Notes under the pieces: model-generated
Told to the model about the DNA's origin: nothing
Databases searched by the model: none
Seen by the model: only the letters and a program-made list of their open reading frames with translations
Shown here: one piece after another, positions 20,240 through 30,289 of the stretch
Layout of the letters: each line of letters begins with the position of its first letter
Position numbering within the stretch: position 1 is the first letter of the stretch
NCBI GenBank assembly: GCA_003427395.1
Contig: BFEA01000099.1
Coordinates: 3,238,834 to 3,302,833, forward strand
Reading direction: 5' to 3'
Source: Chara braunii
Lineage: Eukaryota; Streptophyta; Charophyceae; Charales; Characeae
DNA length: 64,000 nucleotides
Translations under genes and position numbers: made by a program

Positions 20240-20600
20240 CTTCTTATTCTAATTATAATCTGTGGTTCGGAGAGGAAGGTGGGAGGTGGGGTTGCAACCC
20301 ACAAGACCACAACGAAACCTTGTGGGAGGTCCACCCACCAATTGCGGGAGCTTTACCAGAACATATGAGGAGTTGTGGAGGTAGGTGCCCTGTGTGAACC
20401 CGCTAATCCTCGATCAATATCTCTCTCTACACTGATTACTATGTATGTGTATATCCCTATGAACCTTGCTTTTATTCAGAACTTAATTTAAGATTCAGTA
20501 AAAGAAATGCATGTTTGAAGTTCATCTACTTTACTGTCTGAAATTCAGACTGAAGAGGATGAATTGGGGGGAAGGTGGAAGGAAGATGTTTCATTGGGTC
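20240..20600. other. Gene-less stretch
   Basis: Mixed sequence with one small perfect hairpin (GTCTGAAATTCAGAC near 20540). No gene is recognised. Confidence 0.4.
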
Positions 20601-20607
20601 CCCAAAG

Positions 20608-21290
20608 GGTCAGGCAATGTAGCCTCGGTTTGGTCTGACCTCTTTAGACAATGTGACTTTGGTCAGGTCTGATTGCTGCAGTTTTTGTTAATTTGTCTTC
20701 TTGGCAGTCAAAGAATGTGGCTTTGGTCGGGTATTCTAGGAACCCCAGGAGCCAAAATTTTGGATCGGATTTCGACCCAAAAACTCAATTTTAATTTCGT
20801 TTAAAAAATATAATATGTCCATTTTGACGAAATGACTGTTCATTGGTCAGGTCTGGTTGTTGTGTTTGTGGTGATCTGCATCTTGAAGGGGTTTGAGAGT
20901 TAGGTAATGTGACCACAATGGTTTGACCGAACTACTTGTTTTTTCGTAGGGAAGTGATGACTAAACAATGTGGCTTCGGTTTGGCTTAGTCTGAGGTCGC
21001 GAACATAACAAGAACCCGAGAATAATATTTTATATATAAATATATTTATATTATTAAACAAAGTTGGTCAGACAATGTGGCTTCGGTTTTATCTGACTAT
21101 AGCCTATCACAAAGAAGAAGGGAATACTTAATTAATAATATAATGAGTATATTGAAAGGCAGACTGAGCAATGTGGCTTCGATTTGGCTCACTCAGTCTT
21201 AGTCTTCAAAAGATTAAAGGCTCAAAAATGTATTATAAGTTATAACTTGGATATCAAATACTTGGCAGGGCGAGACAATGTGGCCGCAAG
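20608..21290. repeat. Array of ~8 hairpin-forming repeats with a conserved core
   Basis: A core close to CAATGTGGCTTCGGTTTGG recurs at about 20614, 20649, 20715, 20906, 20965, 21073, 21168 and 21275. In at least five copies the bases on either side are complementary but differ between copies: GGTCAG/CTGACC (20608-20640), AGTTaGGT/ACCgAACT (20898-20933), GACTAA/TTAGTC (20959-20991), TGGTCAGA/TCTGACTA (21065-21099) and AGACTGAG/CTCAGTCT (21161-21199). Two of the best cores contain CTTCGG flanked by weak pairs, i.e. a cUUCGg tetraloop if transcribed. No protein family or transposon class is recognised. Confidence 0.7.
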
Positions 21291-21299
21291 GTTTGGTGT

Positions 21300-22055
21300 G
21301 GTTAACTAGTTTAACCTTGTCGATATAAAGTACTTGTTCCCTATAGGCAACTTAACCAATTCCCAAAATGGAGCGGACAAAAGCCGACCCCCTAAATCTG
21401 CCAAGTGCCACTGTGGGTAATGACTGGCGCAGTTTTAGAGCCCCGCTAAACTTGCACATTTCGAAACTCACACCATAACCGCTTTGTCTTTTCTTGCCTA
21501 TTTCAAACTAGAAGTATATCACAGTCACAGTTTCATCCCGGGCCCCCAAAAAAGAAGGACATGAGGGGCTTACTAGAAGGGACTACAAATTATATTTCCA
21601 TGAGTGGACTGCGGTCCGTGCCACAACCCGAATGCGACCCCTATCTGACTTCCCAGACCCTTTTCCCCACTAACCCCGCTTGCTTGTCGGCTTGCATAGG
21701 TACTTTGGAAAGCATTGAGAACAACAGGAAAAAACCTGTGTTTAAGGTGTTATTATCTTTTTGGGAGTGTCGGTTAATATCTTTCAGTGTCGGAGCATCC
21801 TTGCAGGCAACAGTGGTTTGTTTAGCAAGGACGACGGCAGGTGTACAAGGTGGAGAAGAAGCTACATGGAATGCAGGGAGGAAGAAGCATAAAAAATTCG
21901 GTTGAGAGGCCCCACTGACAGCCAGGCGCCAGGAGCAGGGACACGAGGCACCTATCCCGTTCTTAGTTTGTGTCCTCGATATCCCGAAAGTTGAAGCCAG
22001 GTGATGGGCCCCGGTGCTCAGACACACGTCAAGACATGAACTTTATTGTAATTGG
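21300..22055. other. Gene-less stretch
   Basis: No convincing coding sequence. A 114-codon plus frame (21561-21905) and a 128-codon minus frame (22027-21641) overlap and neither shows a known motif. Confidence 0.35.
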
Positions 22056-22059
22056 GAGA

Positions 22060-22200
22060 ATTTGGGATGTTGGGCCTGTTTTCCAGCAGCCAAGACCCCT
22101 CACAGATAGCCTGGGGCACCCAGCAACAGGCCTACTAGGGGAGGATGCTCATACCACCTCCCCTAGTAGGCTCAGGTTGGTAATTCAGAAAAAAAAAGAA
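22060..22200 (+). mobile_element. LINE 3' tail fragment with perfect 14-bp hairpin
   Basis: Starts with GTTGGGCCTGTTTTCCAGC (hairpin 1, including wobble pairs). After a variable spacer comes CCTACTAGGGGAGG (22131-22144), a 12-nt loop ATGCTCATACCA, and CCTCCCCTAGTAGG (22157-22170), then an A-run at 22189. It matches the 3' UTR order of the LINE at 12.3-15.8 kb; no ORF2 is attached. Confidence 0.72.
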
Positions 22201-22905
22201 CAAGCACAACCCGCTTTCCAGCAGCAGGTTTTAGCCATCCTTTTCTGATGAACAAGAGTCTAGGAAGGAGGAAAGGGGGAACGGCAGAAAGAATAACACT
22301 TGTTGGAATTTTGCTTGGGTCTAAAACGGTGAAGAGGTGCAGAGGTATTCTTAGGCATTAAACCGCCAGTACCTTTCAGGTTGCCTTTCCAAATCGGTCC
22401 GCGGCCAGTTTCCGAAGCTGCCCGAAAAAGTGAAGGCTCTGCAAATTATGCCACTGGCGGAGGGTATATATTTTGGAGTCTCCAACTGTCTCAGCCTCTT
22501 TTAATTTCCAAAGAAGAATTTTGGTGTTGAGGGGCTCCACGATTTGACGGTAAGTATCGAGCGCAGCCCTCTTATTATGCTGTCGGCAATTCTTCCTTTC
22601 ATTTTCTTGCGTTCTTTGTTCCTTCCCCCCCCCCTCCTCTTTAGTCGCCCATCCGTTGTCCCATAAAACACATGAGACTTTCTCTCGAGGATGCCCAGCC
22701 TCGCCGCGACCAGTAGCTAGGCAGGCGACCACCTCAGGATTTGCAAGGAGCTTTGTCACATGTGAACTGTGTGTGTGTGTGTGTGTGTATGGAGGATGGC
22801 GGCACGCAAACGACATTGCCATGGATAAGGCCATAGCAAACTTCTGAAGTCCCGCCTTAGCAAACTTCGTCGCGGCGGGAGTTACGATGTTCGCTATGTC
22901 GTTAG

Positions 22906-22969
<64 letters not shown>

Positions 22970-23030
22970 AATGCAGATCTCAGTTTTTCTCAGTCCAATA
23001 ATCCTCATGTATTTCTCTCTACTCCAATAT
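22200..23030. other. Gene-less stretch with GA microsatellite
   Basis: A (GA)n run occupies about 22911-22968 and a (GT)n run 22769-22788. A 227-codon minus frame (23059-22376) runs through the GA repeat as poly Ser/Leu and has no recognisable domain; I treat it as chance. Confidence 0.55.
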
Positions 23031-23200
23031 ATACAAGGGACACTGGACCCTGTTTCCAACAGGTGATGTTCCCCACCAATAGATGGAGTGGTCAGTAATC
23101 GGCTTACTAGGGATGGCTTCTCGTATTACCCCCCCTAGTAGGTCCGCTTTGGCCTTGTTTAAAAGAAAGAAAAAAAAAAGAAAAAAAAAGAAAAAAATGA
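23030..23200 (+). mobile_element. LINE 3' tail fragment with hairpin
   Basis: Contains actggaccctgtttcca, the block ccccaccaatagatggag, and hairpin 3: CTTACTAGGG (23103-23112) pairing with CCCTAGTAGG (23133-23142), loop core CTTCTCGTATTA, then an A-rich tail from 23160. It is the same family as the tails at 12.4, 22.1 and 48.7 kb. Confidence 0.72.
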
Positions 23201-23345
23201 ATCAAAATGATTTATTTTTACCATTTTCAATTCTGTTCCTTCAAACTCAATCTCAATTTGGAATCCTGGAAACTGAGATTTTTTTTCTAAATTTTGAGCA
23301 TACGAAAAGAAGTTAAAAAACAACATTTTTTTGTCGTTTTTTTGT

Positions 23346-23412
23346 CCCCATAACGTCGGATGATCAGATCATCGGATGTCGTGGCGACGCCCGATGATCT
23401 GATCATCGGATG
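23346..23412. repeat. Nested palindromes GATGATC/GATCATC
   Basis: Two near-identical palindromic units (ggatgatcagatcatcgg and cgatgatctgatcatcgg) flank the GC-rich centre gtcgtggcgacg, itself palindromic in part. No other signal from 23200 to 23680. Confidence 0.6.
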
Positions 23413-23689
23413 TATGTTGATGGTACTTTACGTTGAGATAGTACATCACATGGACAAAGTGAGATAACCACTTTCTCACCCAACGAACAATGAAATTTTG
23501 ACAAAGTCCACTTTCGTGAATTAAAAAAAAAATATTAGTTTTAATGAAATGTCAATTTGGACTCTGGAGAGGTTTGCAGAACAGCGGTCTGTATGTGGCC
23601 ATCCTGTGGCCATCCTGTTCCTGACGGATGCCTGCATCTAAACTGGGTAATGTTCCCAGTAATTTTTCTTCCGGGTGGAACATTCAAGA

Positions 23690-24254
23690 TAACATCCTGC
23701 TAATCAATGAGTTAATTAAGCTATCAAGACAATCTAAACATAATGTTGCGTTTATTTTTATAGATTTCAAAAAAGCTTATGATCATGTGGACTGAATTTT
23801 TTTGGATAAATGTTTGGATAAATTTAATTTTGGACCTAATTTTAGGAGATGGATTAAGATCCCCCATGAGAATGCTACGACAAAGGTGATGTTGAATGGT
23901 AATGTTGCCCCTCCCATATCCTTACAACGATCGGTTAGGCAAGGAGACCCCATCGCCCCATTACGATTTGTAATCATTATGGCCGCTCTCGCAGCCAACA
24001 TCCGTCAACATAAGGATATCAAGAGAATCCGTGTCACCTCTATCCCTGAGGATGCCATACCAGTTTGCTCTTTGTTTGCAGATGACCTATCCTTAATGGT
24101 TGATGCATCAAAAGAAAACCTAAAAACCATTCAAAGGGTGATGGATGAATTTTGTAAGTTTTCTGACATGAGAGTTAACTGGGAAAACAAAACGTTGGGA
24201 TGGTGGCTCCACTATCAAGGAGGTAGACCACCGGATAGACCCAGGATAAAATGA
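23690..24254 (+). pseudogene. LINE reverse transcriptase core
   Basis: FIFIDFKKAYDHVD is followed by a TGA (23794-23796), then the frame continues with RSVRQGDPIAPLRF and the catalytic SLFADDLSLMVDAS, ending NKTLGWWLHYQGG before a stop at 24252. Family-level RT motifs are intact except for the internal stop. Confidence 0.85.
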
Positions 24255-25765
24255 ATTTCCCCGAAAACCCCAATAAGGGTCTTGGGGATTTCCTTTTCTG
24301 CTCAAGGCAAACCAACCACCAAGAATGTGGTGATCATGGAGCAATCGTTTTATAAATTGGAATTGTGGAAGGATAAACATACTTCTATATTTAGGAGACT
24401 CTTGATATCAACAATGTGGTGATAGCCTTTATTTGGTATAAATCAGCAGTATGGGCCTTGGACAAACCTGCCATAAAGACAATCCAACGACAGCTTGTTG
24501 CTTTTCTCTGGCGTCGTAACCATAAATGTGTTAATGTGATCAGTAGAGTGACATTGTTATCTATAATCCAACCTAAAGGTAAAGGTGGGCTTGGGATCAT
24601 TGATCCCACCACCCAAGCCATGACTCTGTCATTCCAGTGGATTAAGCGTCTTCTCTTCAACCCTCAGACCCCCTGGAGTAAGTTAGCTAGTGAACAAATC
24701 AGGAGACTAGCCCCACCCACTTCAGAAGAAGTGGATCCTCTCATGTGGTTGGAGAATAGATCGTGGTCACTCCCAAAAAAATCCTCATCAGCGGTTGGTA
24801 TTCCTGATCCCTCAGGTCGCCAAGCGGCTAGGGCGGATTTAGTAAAGGATCCCTTCTGGATTGACCTATTAAAAATATGGAGAAAACTTCCTCTTCCAGA
24901 TAAAGTGTTACCAGAAAGATGGGAAGAGGAATGTCAACAATCATTATTTAACAACACTTTGATCAGGGATTCTCAAGGCTGCACCCTCGATTGCGCAGTA
25001 TCATCTTGAAAAGGGTGGATAAAAAAAAGAATTACTCGTATAAAGGACATATGGAGCACTGCTGACAAAGACTGGATTAGCCCACAGACTCTCCGCGATA
25101 AAATAAGATATTGTCATATTCCGGTAGAAGCCCTAGAAAAAATAATTGATATAATACCCCTGGACTGGATCAGAATACTTAAGAAAGGGTCTTCCCTTTC
25201 CCCAAATGACAGGGTGTCCATTTCGTTTCACCCAGGAATAGTTGGGAACATATTGGAAGTCCGTACTTCAAGGGATATTCTGGTGACGTTATTTGTGATG
25301 GGAGAGGATGGGTTTCTCACACCAATATCTCATCAGCAGACAGGGTGGTTCAAGAATGATACTCTCTTTTGAATCAGGGTGCTTTTAGTTGAAGGAAAAT
25401 TGTTGGCCTATAAGCAAGACACCCCCATCTCCCATCTTCCCCTTGATCCAATCTGCTGGTCTTGGTCTTCACACAACCCATCAGGATCAGCCCATATCAG
25501 GACGCTTCATACTCTATCGATTAAATTTGTATACAGGATGCTTAGGCCTAAGGTGTGCCTTAAGGATAGAGTTCGGAACCGGTGGATGAGTCATCTAAGG
25601 GTCGGAATGGAAGAACTACGCTCAGTCAAGTGGTTTCAGCTTTCCAAAACAAAGCCTGCCAAAATTGCTTCTCTTCAACGGCAAATAACACATCGTTGTC
25701 TACAGACTAACGACTGGCTTATTGATAGAACTTCACTAGAACAGAAAGGAAAAACTTCCCCCTGA
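24255..25765 (+). pseudogene. LINE ORF2 connection region
   Basis: After a stop, similarity resumes with KLELWKDKHTSIFRRLL, then 24416-25009 (YKSAVWALDKPAIK, IIQPKGKGGLGIIDPTTQAM) and, beyond another stop, 25379-25765 (MASLQRQITHRCLQTNDWLI-like, zf-RVT start). At least four stops or frameshifts interrupt it. Confidence 0.8.
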
Positions 25766-26422
25766 TGCAAGTTTTGTAAATCTGCCTTTCCTTCCAAACT
25801 TATTCCAGAAACCTTAGAACACATATTCTTGCAATGCCCAGGATCGATGTGGTTATGACGTTGGTGGGATAGAATTTGGAATCTGATCGCAACATCCCTC
25901 CCTTGGTCATGGAACTGGAGAGCCCTATTACTTGAAACTTGGAATCCGTCACAAGTGGATGCCTTCACACTTAATTTATTTAAGATTGCTAGGAGAGCGG
26001 TTATGTGGGCACTGTGGGTTCGTAGGTGCACCCATGAGATGGAAGACGCTCGGCTTGATGGCCCGGAATTTACTGACACCATCAAATAGCAAATCCAGGT
26101 TGAAATCACAGCCAGGTGGGAAACTTTGAAGGAAAAGCTTAAATTTTTCTCCTTAGAAAGAGACATCAAACAACACATCCAAACATTCAATCAAGACTGG
26201 CTTGGCGGGGAACAAGGAGGAAGGGTGGGACGGGTGGAATGGGAGAAAAGGCAGGAAAATGGTTCAGAAAAAGATTCATGGAATTATCGACTTATCTTTA
26301 ATGACTGGTGTAATATTGATCCCAGCATTCCAATGAGTCCACCTTCAGATTTTCCAGATCCCTTTTTCCCGTTAGGTATGCCGTTGGTTCCAATTTCATG
26401 GTATGCGCAAGATGTTGTTTGA
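25766..26422 (+). pseudogene. LINE ORF2 C-terminal zf-RVT and tail
   Basis: Across frames: CKFCKSAFPSKLIPETLEHI, FLQCPGS, RRWWDRIWNLIATS, then 26126-26422 with IQTFNQDWLGGEQGG and a Pro/Phe-rich end (YAQDVV) before a TGA. The Cys/His spacing is that of the zinc motif following LINE RTs. Confidence 0.78.
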
Positions 26423-26827
26423 AATCATGAACTGTTCCTTTATCCTCTTTGACTATGATCTGTATCAGATTCTGGAGATAATACGATGGAATGTTAGACC
26501 TACTTATTTTCGTGTCAGATCAAGACAGCGAGACACAATGATTCAGTTCAGAAAGGGAGCTGGGCCTGGTTCCCGGCGGTGAAAGTCTCTGGAGGTTGGA
26601 AGGGCTAGGTGGACACGTATATCTGGCGGCCGTTTAGGGTGAAGAGGCACAAAAGCCAAATCCTCTTATTTTCTCCATTTCTGGGTTCACAACTGTTCAG
26701 AAGGGACGTTGGGCCCGGTTCCCAGCATGAGCTGTTCCTTGTCGTTCCAAATGATTATGATGTAAAGGGACGCTGGACTCGTTTTCCAGCAGGTGCAGCT
26801 CCCCACCAATGGAACGGAGCCATCTTT

Positions 26828-26859
<32 letters not shown>

Positions 26860-26862
<3 letters not shown>

Positions 26863-27500
26863 CCGGGTTGTTTGGGGAGGATTCCCGGCATGAAGCCTCC
26901 ACCTTTTTTTCTGTTAATAAAAGTGTTTGTTGTGTGAAACAAACCAGACAACAAAAAAAAATTGGACTCCTGTTATTCAATTTGAGTTCTGATTTGAATT
27001 GATTTCTCCTACTGTACTTCAATTTGATTTCTGATTTGTTGTGCTGTTTCAGCTCGAAGGCCATTAGGGAGCGAGAGGAAGTATCACGCGCACCTGGCGT
27101 AGGTCTATCATCACTCATCATCCGGTCTCTATGATCACTGTTGGTCAGCAGCAGGAAACGACACGTGGCTAGTATCATCAGCATCAGCATTGGCATCAGC
27201 ATCGGCATCAGCAGCAGCATCAGCATCAGCATCAGCATCAGCAGCAGCAGCAGCAGCAGCAGGAGGAGCAGGAGGAGCAGGAGGAGCAGGAGGAGGAGGA
27301 GGAGGAGGAGGTGGAAGAGGAGCTCAGTAGTTAACAGCTGACTGCATTGTTTCCGGGATGTCACCTAGAGTCTGTAGCTGATCTCTGGGTAATTTGGACA
27401 TAGCTGATTAGGTTAATATAGACATGATAGCTGATTAGACCAATATAGACATAGGTGATTAGGGTTATATAGACATACTAGGGAATACCAGGCAGGTGGA
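26860..27500. repeat. Low-complexity stretch
   Basis: 27170-27320 is a CAGCAT/CAGCAG/GAGCAGGAG run that produces long poly-Leu or Ser/Arg frames on either strand. About 27405-27478 holds four imperfect ~30-bp repeats (agctgattag ... atagacat). No gene is recognised. Confidence 0.6.
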
Positions 27501-27724
27501 AAGAAGTAAGGATCATGAGATGTGGATGATGATCACAATCGTCCTAAGGCTCCTCCTAAGCCCTCTTCTTTTGTCTTCCAGCATGTCAAGCTGACGTATC
27601 TCCGGCTGCTCCTCCTCCTCCTCCTCCTCCTCCTCCCAACAGTCTCGCCCTCACCACTCTCCGTGGTGGGTCAGCTTCCATCCAATGGTCGCCAACCCAT
27701 TCTTCTCGAAGCTCCTGCAGTCGA

Positions 27725-28075
27725 GTAAAAGAAGGTGAAACACCTCTAGACATACTTCTAGACTTCTAGTAGAGACTTTTAGATGCTACTAGTGTTTACA
27801 ACAAGAAGAAGCATCTAAAAGTCTCTCTAGAAGTTTAGAAGAAACAAGAAGCCGAAGCCATCCTTTAAGGAAATTAGTATAGAGACTTCTGGAAGCTTCT
27901 GGACACTTCTAGAAGGAGCAACCATTCTAAGACTTCTAGAAACTTCTAGAAGCCACTACTTTTCCTAAGAAGGAGACCAAATGGAAATCACCAGTAGCAG
28001 CAGCAACACCCATTCTTCTGGAAAGTTCTAGAAGACTTCTAAGAGTTTCTATAGTTCTAGAACTTCTAGAATCAA
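27725..28075 (+). promoter_or_regulatory. Cluster of heat-shock-element-like sites
   Basis: HSF recognises alternating nGAAn units. Exact alternating 5-bp arrays are present: TTC at 27887, GAA 27892, TTC 27897 (three units); TTC 27934, GAA 27939, TTC 27944, GAA 27949 (four units); TTC 28016, GAA 28021, TTC 28026, GAA 28031 (four units). Dimers TTCTAGAA occur at 27907, 28055 and 28064. The cluster ends about 245 bp before the ATG of the SINA-like gene, so a heat-inducible promoter is plausible. The same pattern could arise from expansion of a TTCTAGAA palindrome; no clear TATA box was found. Confidence 0.55.
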
Positions 28076-28104
28076 CAGCAGCCATTCTTCTAGACACCTA
28101 TTGT

Positions 28105-28300
28105 TGTTGAGGAGGAGGAGGAGGAGGAGGAGGAGGAGGAGGAGGAGAAGAAGAAGAAGAAGAAGAAGAAGAAGAAGAAGAAGAAGAAGAAGAAGAAGAA
28201 GAAAAGAAATCGGCAGCAGGTTCGGCAGCAGCAGCAGAAGAAGAAGAAGAAGAAGGTGGTGAAGAAGAAGTAGCAGAACTTCAAGGGGAAGAGAGAGAAG
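28105..28300 (+). repeat. GGA/GAA purine repeat, open in frame with the downstream gene
   Basis: A (GGA)n then (GAA)n tract precedes the SINA-like gene. The frame of that gene is open upstream to a TGA at 28108-28110 and would encode an acidic Glu/Gly/Ala stretch, but it contains no ATG. Either it is 5' UTR or it belongs to a longer protein through an upstream exon. Confidence 0.6.
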
Positions 28301-28320
28301 AAGAAGGTGTGTGTCTGTCT

Positions 28321-29316
28321 ATGCCTCGAGGTGTGACAGATTGGTACGGTGCGATGAAGAAGAAGGAGGGATGCTCGGTAACCCCATGTCCCAGGTGCTT
28401 CGAGCCTATGACAGACCCTATATACCAATGCAGCATGGGGCATTCCTACTGCCAGAAGTGCAAGAACAACCCCTCAACTTGCGCTGCTTGCAAGGGTCCG
28501 ACCGTGAGGATGCGCAGCAAAGCCTTGGAGAAGGTGACCTTCGGCATCAGCGGCCCGTGCAAGTACCAAGCCGAAGGGTGCGGCCAGGTTCTTGAGCACC
28601 ACCTTATGCCGAAACATGAGGACACTTGCACCTTTAGACCCCTAGGGTGTGTTCTCCCCATGTGCGGCTTTACGGGCAGCACCTCGCGAATTCTGGACCA
28701 CCTGAAGACCCACAACGAGGTCCAAGTCATGAGGTTGAAGGACCGATGGTGGACCAACGGCTGGTCCCTTAAGGTTCCCATCTACCGCCTACCCCTCCTC
28801 AACAAGTACGCCCAGCTGAGGCCCACTGTACTGCGCGCCGGAAACGGGGTCTTCTGCTACTACACGGAGATCGTAGGGGGTCAGTACTTCTACGGCTGCC
28901 TCCAGTACATGGGCAATCCAGTAGACATAGTGAATAACCGGTACGCGTATTCGATTGAAATTGGTGGGAAAGAGAGGAGGATCCTGTTCGAGAGCACGCC
29001 CTACAGCAGCCGGGAGGGATACCGACAGGTGCGAGATTCCCTCGACTGTCTGTCCTTCGACATTGGGATGATGAAACTGCTTGTGGAAAAGGACCGCCGG
29101 GAGGGGACCGAGGTCTTGTACTCCACCGTCCGAGTCTGGAAACGGGGCCTCTCTGAGTCTCTCAAGACCTTCCTCAGGGTCGTCTTCACCTTCCTCCTCC
29201 TCGCCTGGCTGGCCAAGCTTGCCTACAGCGCCGTTGCCGACGGAATCCTCGATCAGTATGTCGATGTCAGTCTTCTCCTCGCACCCTTTGGTAGACGACG
29301 GTCGGGATGGTTCTGA
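28321..29316 (+). CDS. SINA/SIAH-like RING-type E3 ubiquitin ligase with C-terminal membrane segment
   Basis: 331 codons from ATG 28321 to TGA 29314; a frame start four codons upstream would need GTG, so the ATG is preferred. Residues 23-57 form a C3HC4 RING (C23, C26, C37, H41, C44, C47, C54, C57). Residues 80-131 form the paired SIAH zinc finger (C80-x6-C87-x11-H99-x3-C103 and C110-x4-C115-x11-H127-x3-H131). Residues about 140-275 correspond to the SINA/TRAF-like substrate-binding region but diverge. Residues about 284-306 (FTFLLLAWLAKLAY core) form a probable transmembrane helix, not usual in this family, suggesting a membrane-tethered ligase. Family role: RING domain recruits E2 and ubiquitinates bound substrates. 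No intron is visible, so it may be a retrogene or single-exon gene. HSE-like sites lie upstream. Confidence is high for the family, moderate for membrane topology. Confidence 0.87.
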   Translation: MPRGVTDWYGAMKKKEGCSVTPCPRCFEPMTDPIYQCSMGHSYCQKCKNNPSTCAACKGPTVRMRSKALEKVTFGISGPCKYQAEGCGQVLEHHLMPKHEDTCTFRPLGCVLPMCGFTGSTSRILDHLKTHNEVQVMRLKDRWWTNGWSLKVPIYRLPLLNKYAQLRPTVLRAGNGVFCYYTEIVGGQYFYGCLQYMGNPVDIVNNRYAYSIEIGGKERRILFESTPYSSREGYRQVRDSLDCLSFDIGMMKLLVEKDRREGTEVLYSTVRVWKRGLSESLKTFLRVVFTFLLLAWLAKLAYSAVADGILDQYVDVSLLLAPFGRRRSGWF

Positions 29317-29319
29317 AAA

Positions 29320-29590
29320 GCGAAAAAAAAAAAACCGTCCCAGGATTTGAAAAAACGAAAACGGAAAAAAACAGGAACAAAACCATAGTTTTAAGTCAAC
29401 CTCCTAACGCCAGAAGAAGGTCAAATCTGGCACCCTAGTAATCTGGGACCGGGGAGACAAGTCTCACTTGCCCACACAAACTGTCAAACTCTCCATGTCT
29501 GACCGTCGATTTCGGAGATCAAGGGTCAGGAATGAAAGATACGGGTAAGTGGGGCTTGAGCCCTGCAGGCCCCGCAGGAACGCAGGCAAC
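29320..29590. other. 3' flank of the SINA-like gene
   Basis: A-rich sequence at 29323-29385 follows the stop codon; nothing else is recognised. Confidence 0.4.
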
Positions 29591-30245
29591 GATTTAATCG
29601 CAGTTCCATTGCAAACAAAATAAGTTCTGACAACAGGCCGGGGCGGGCAGGCAGGCAGGCAGACAGGCAGCCATTTTTAATCGAATTTCCATTGCAAAAA
29701 AGATCAATGGCCAGCAGGCAGACAGGCAGACAGGCAGAGATTTAATTGAATTTCCATTGTAAAAAAGATCAACGGCCAGACAGGCAGACAGGCAGACAGG
29801 CAGACAGGCAGGCAGGCAGGCAGACAGGCAGGCAGGCAGGCAGACATGCAGCCATTTTTAATTGAATTTCCATAGCCAGACAGGCAGGCAGGCAGACAGG
29901 CAGCCATTTTTAATTGAATTTCCATAATGGCAAGAAGAGATCAAGGGCCAGCAGGCAGGCGGCCGTTCACATGAATTTCTGTTGTGGAAAAACGGACTGC
30001 CTGCAGTCAGGCCGTCAGCCCGGCAGCCGTTGTTTAATGGAATTTCAAAAGTTGCGTAAAGTCAAGGGTCAACTGCCGACTGGCCGAAGGCATGAAGCAA
30101 TTTACTGGTAATTGAATTTCCATTGAGAAAAATCTTACGGGCAGGCGAGGAGGCGTGCAGGCCGGCCGGCCGGCCGGCCGAGAGGCAGGCAGGCAGGCAG
30201 GCAGACAGTCAGGCAGGCAGGCAGGCAGGCAGTTCAATTAAATTT
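29590..30245. repeat. GCAG/ACAG minisatellite with interspersed conserved spacer
   Basis: Runs of GCAGGCAGACAGG alternate with a spacer close to 'tttaattgaatttccattgcaaaaaagatcaa' plus 'cggccag' (in pieces), at about 29580, 29675, 29740, 29855, 29905 and 30110. Each spacer carries CCATTG...TCAA.GG, the same core as in the two arrays that follow. Confidence 0.75.
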
Positions 30246-30289
30246 CCAAAGGAAAAGAAAAATCAACGGGTTTCAGGCAGGCAGCAACT

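Larger units (their letters stand above)
23681..26860 (+). mobile_element. LINE (non-LTR retrotransposon), 5'-truncated, degenerate
   Basis: ORF2 begins at an RT block (IQDNILLINELIKLSRQS), so the 5' part including the endonuclease is missing. Coding runs in pieces through about 26420 to a 3' UTR containing three successive hairpin-1 copies (about 26555, 26695, 26776) and a poly-A at 26829-26858. It is the same family as the minus-strand LINE at 12.3-15.8 kb, which it matches block by block. Hairpin 3 is deleted here. Confidence 0.85.

Noticed and set aside
22376-23059. 227-codon minus-strand frame with Ser/Leu run
   Set aside because: Driven by the GA microsatellite and overlapping a LINE tail; the rest has no motif.
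26687-27364. 225-codon minus-strand frame with poly-Leu
   Set aside because: It is the translation of a CAG/CAT/GAG repeat and an A-run; no domain.
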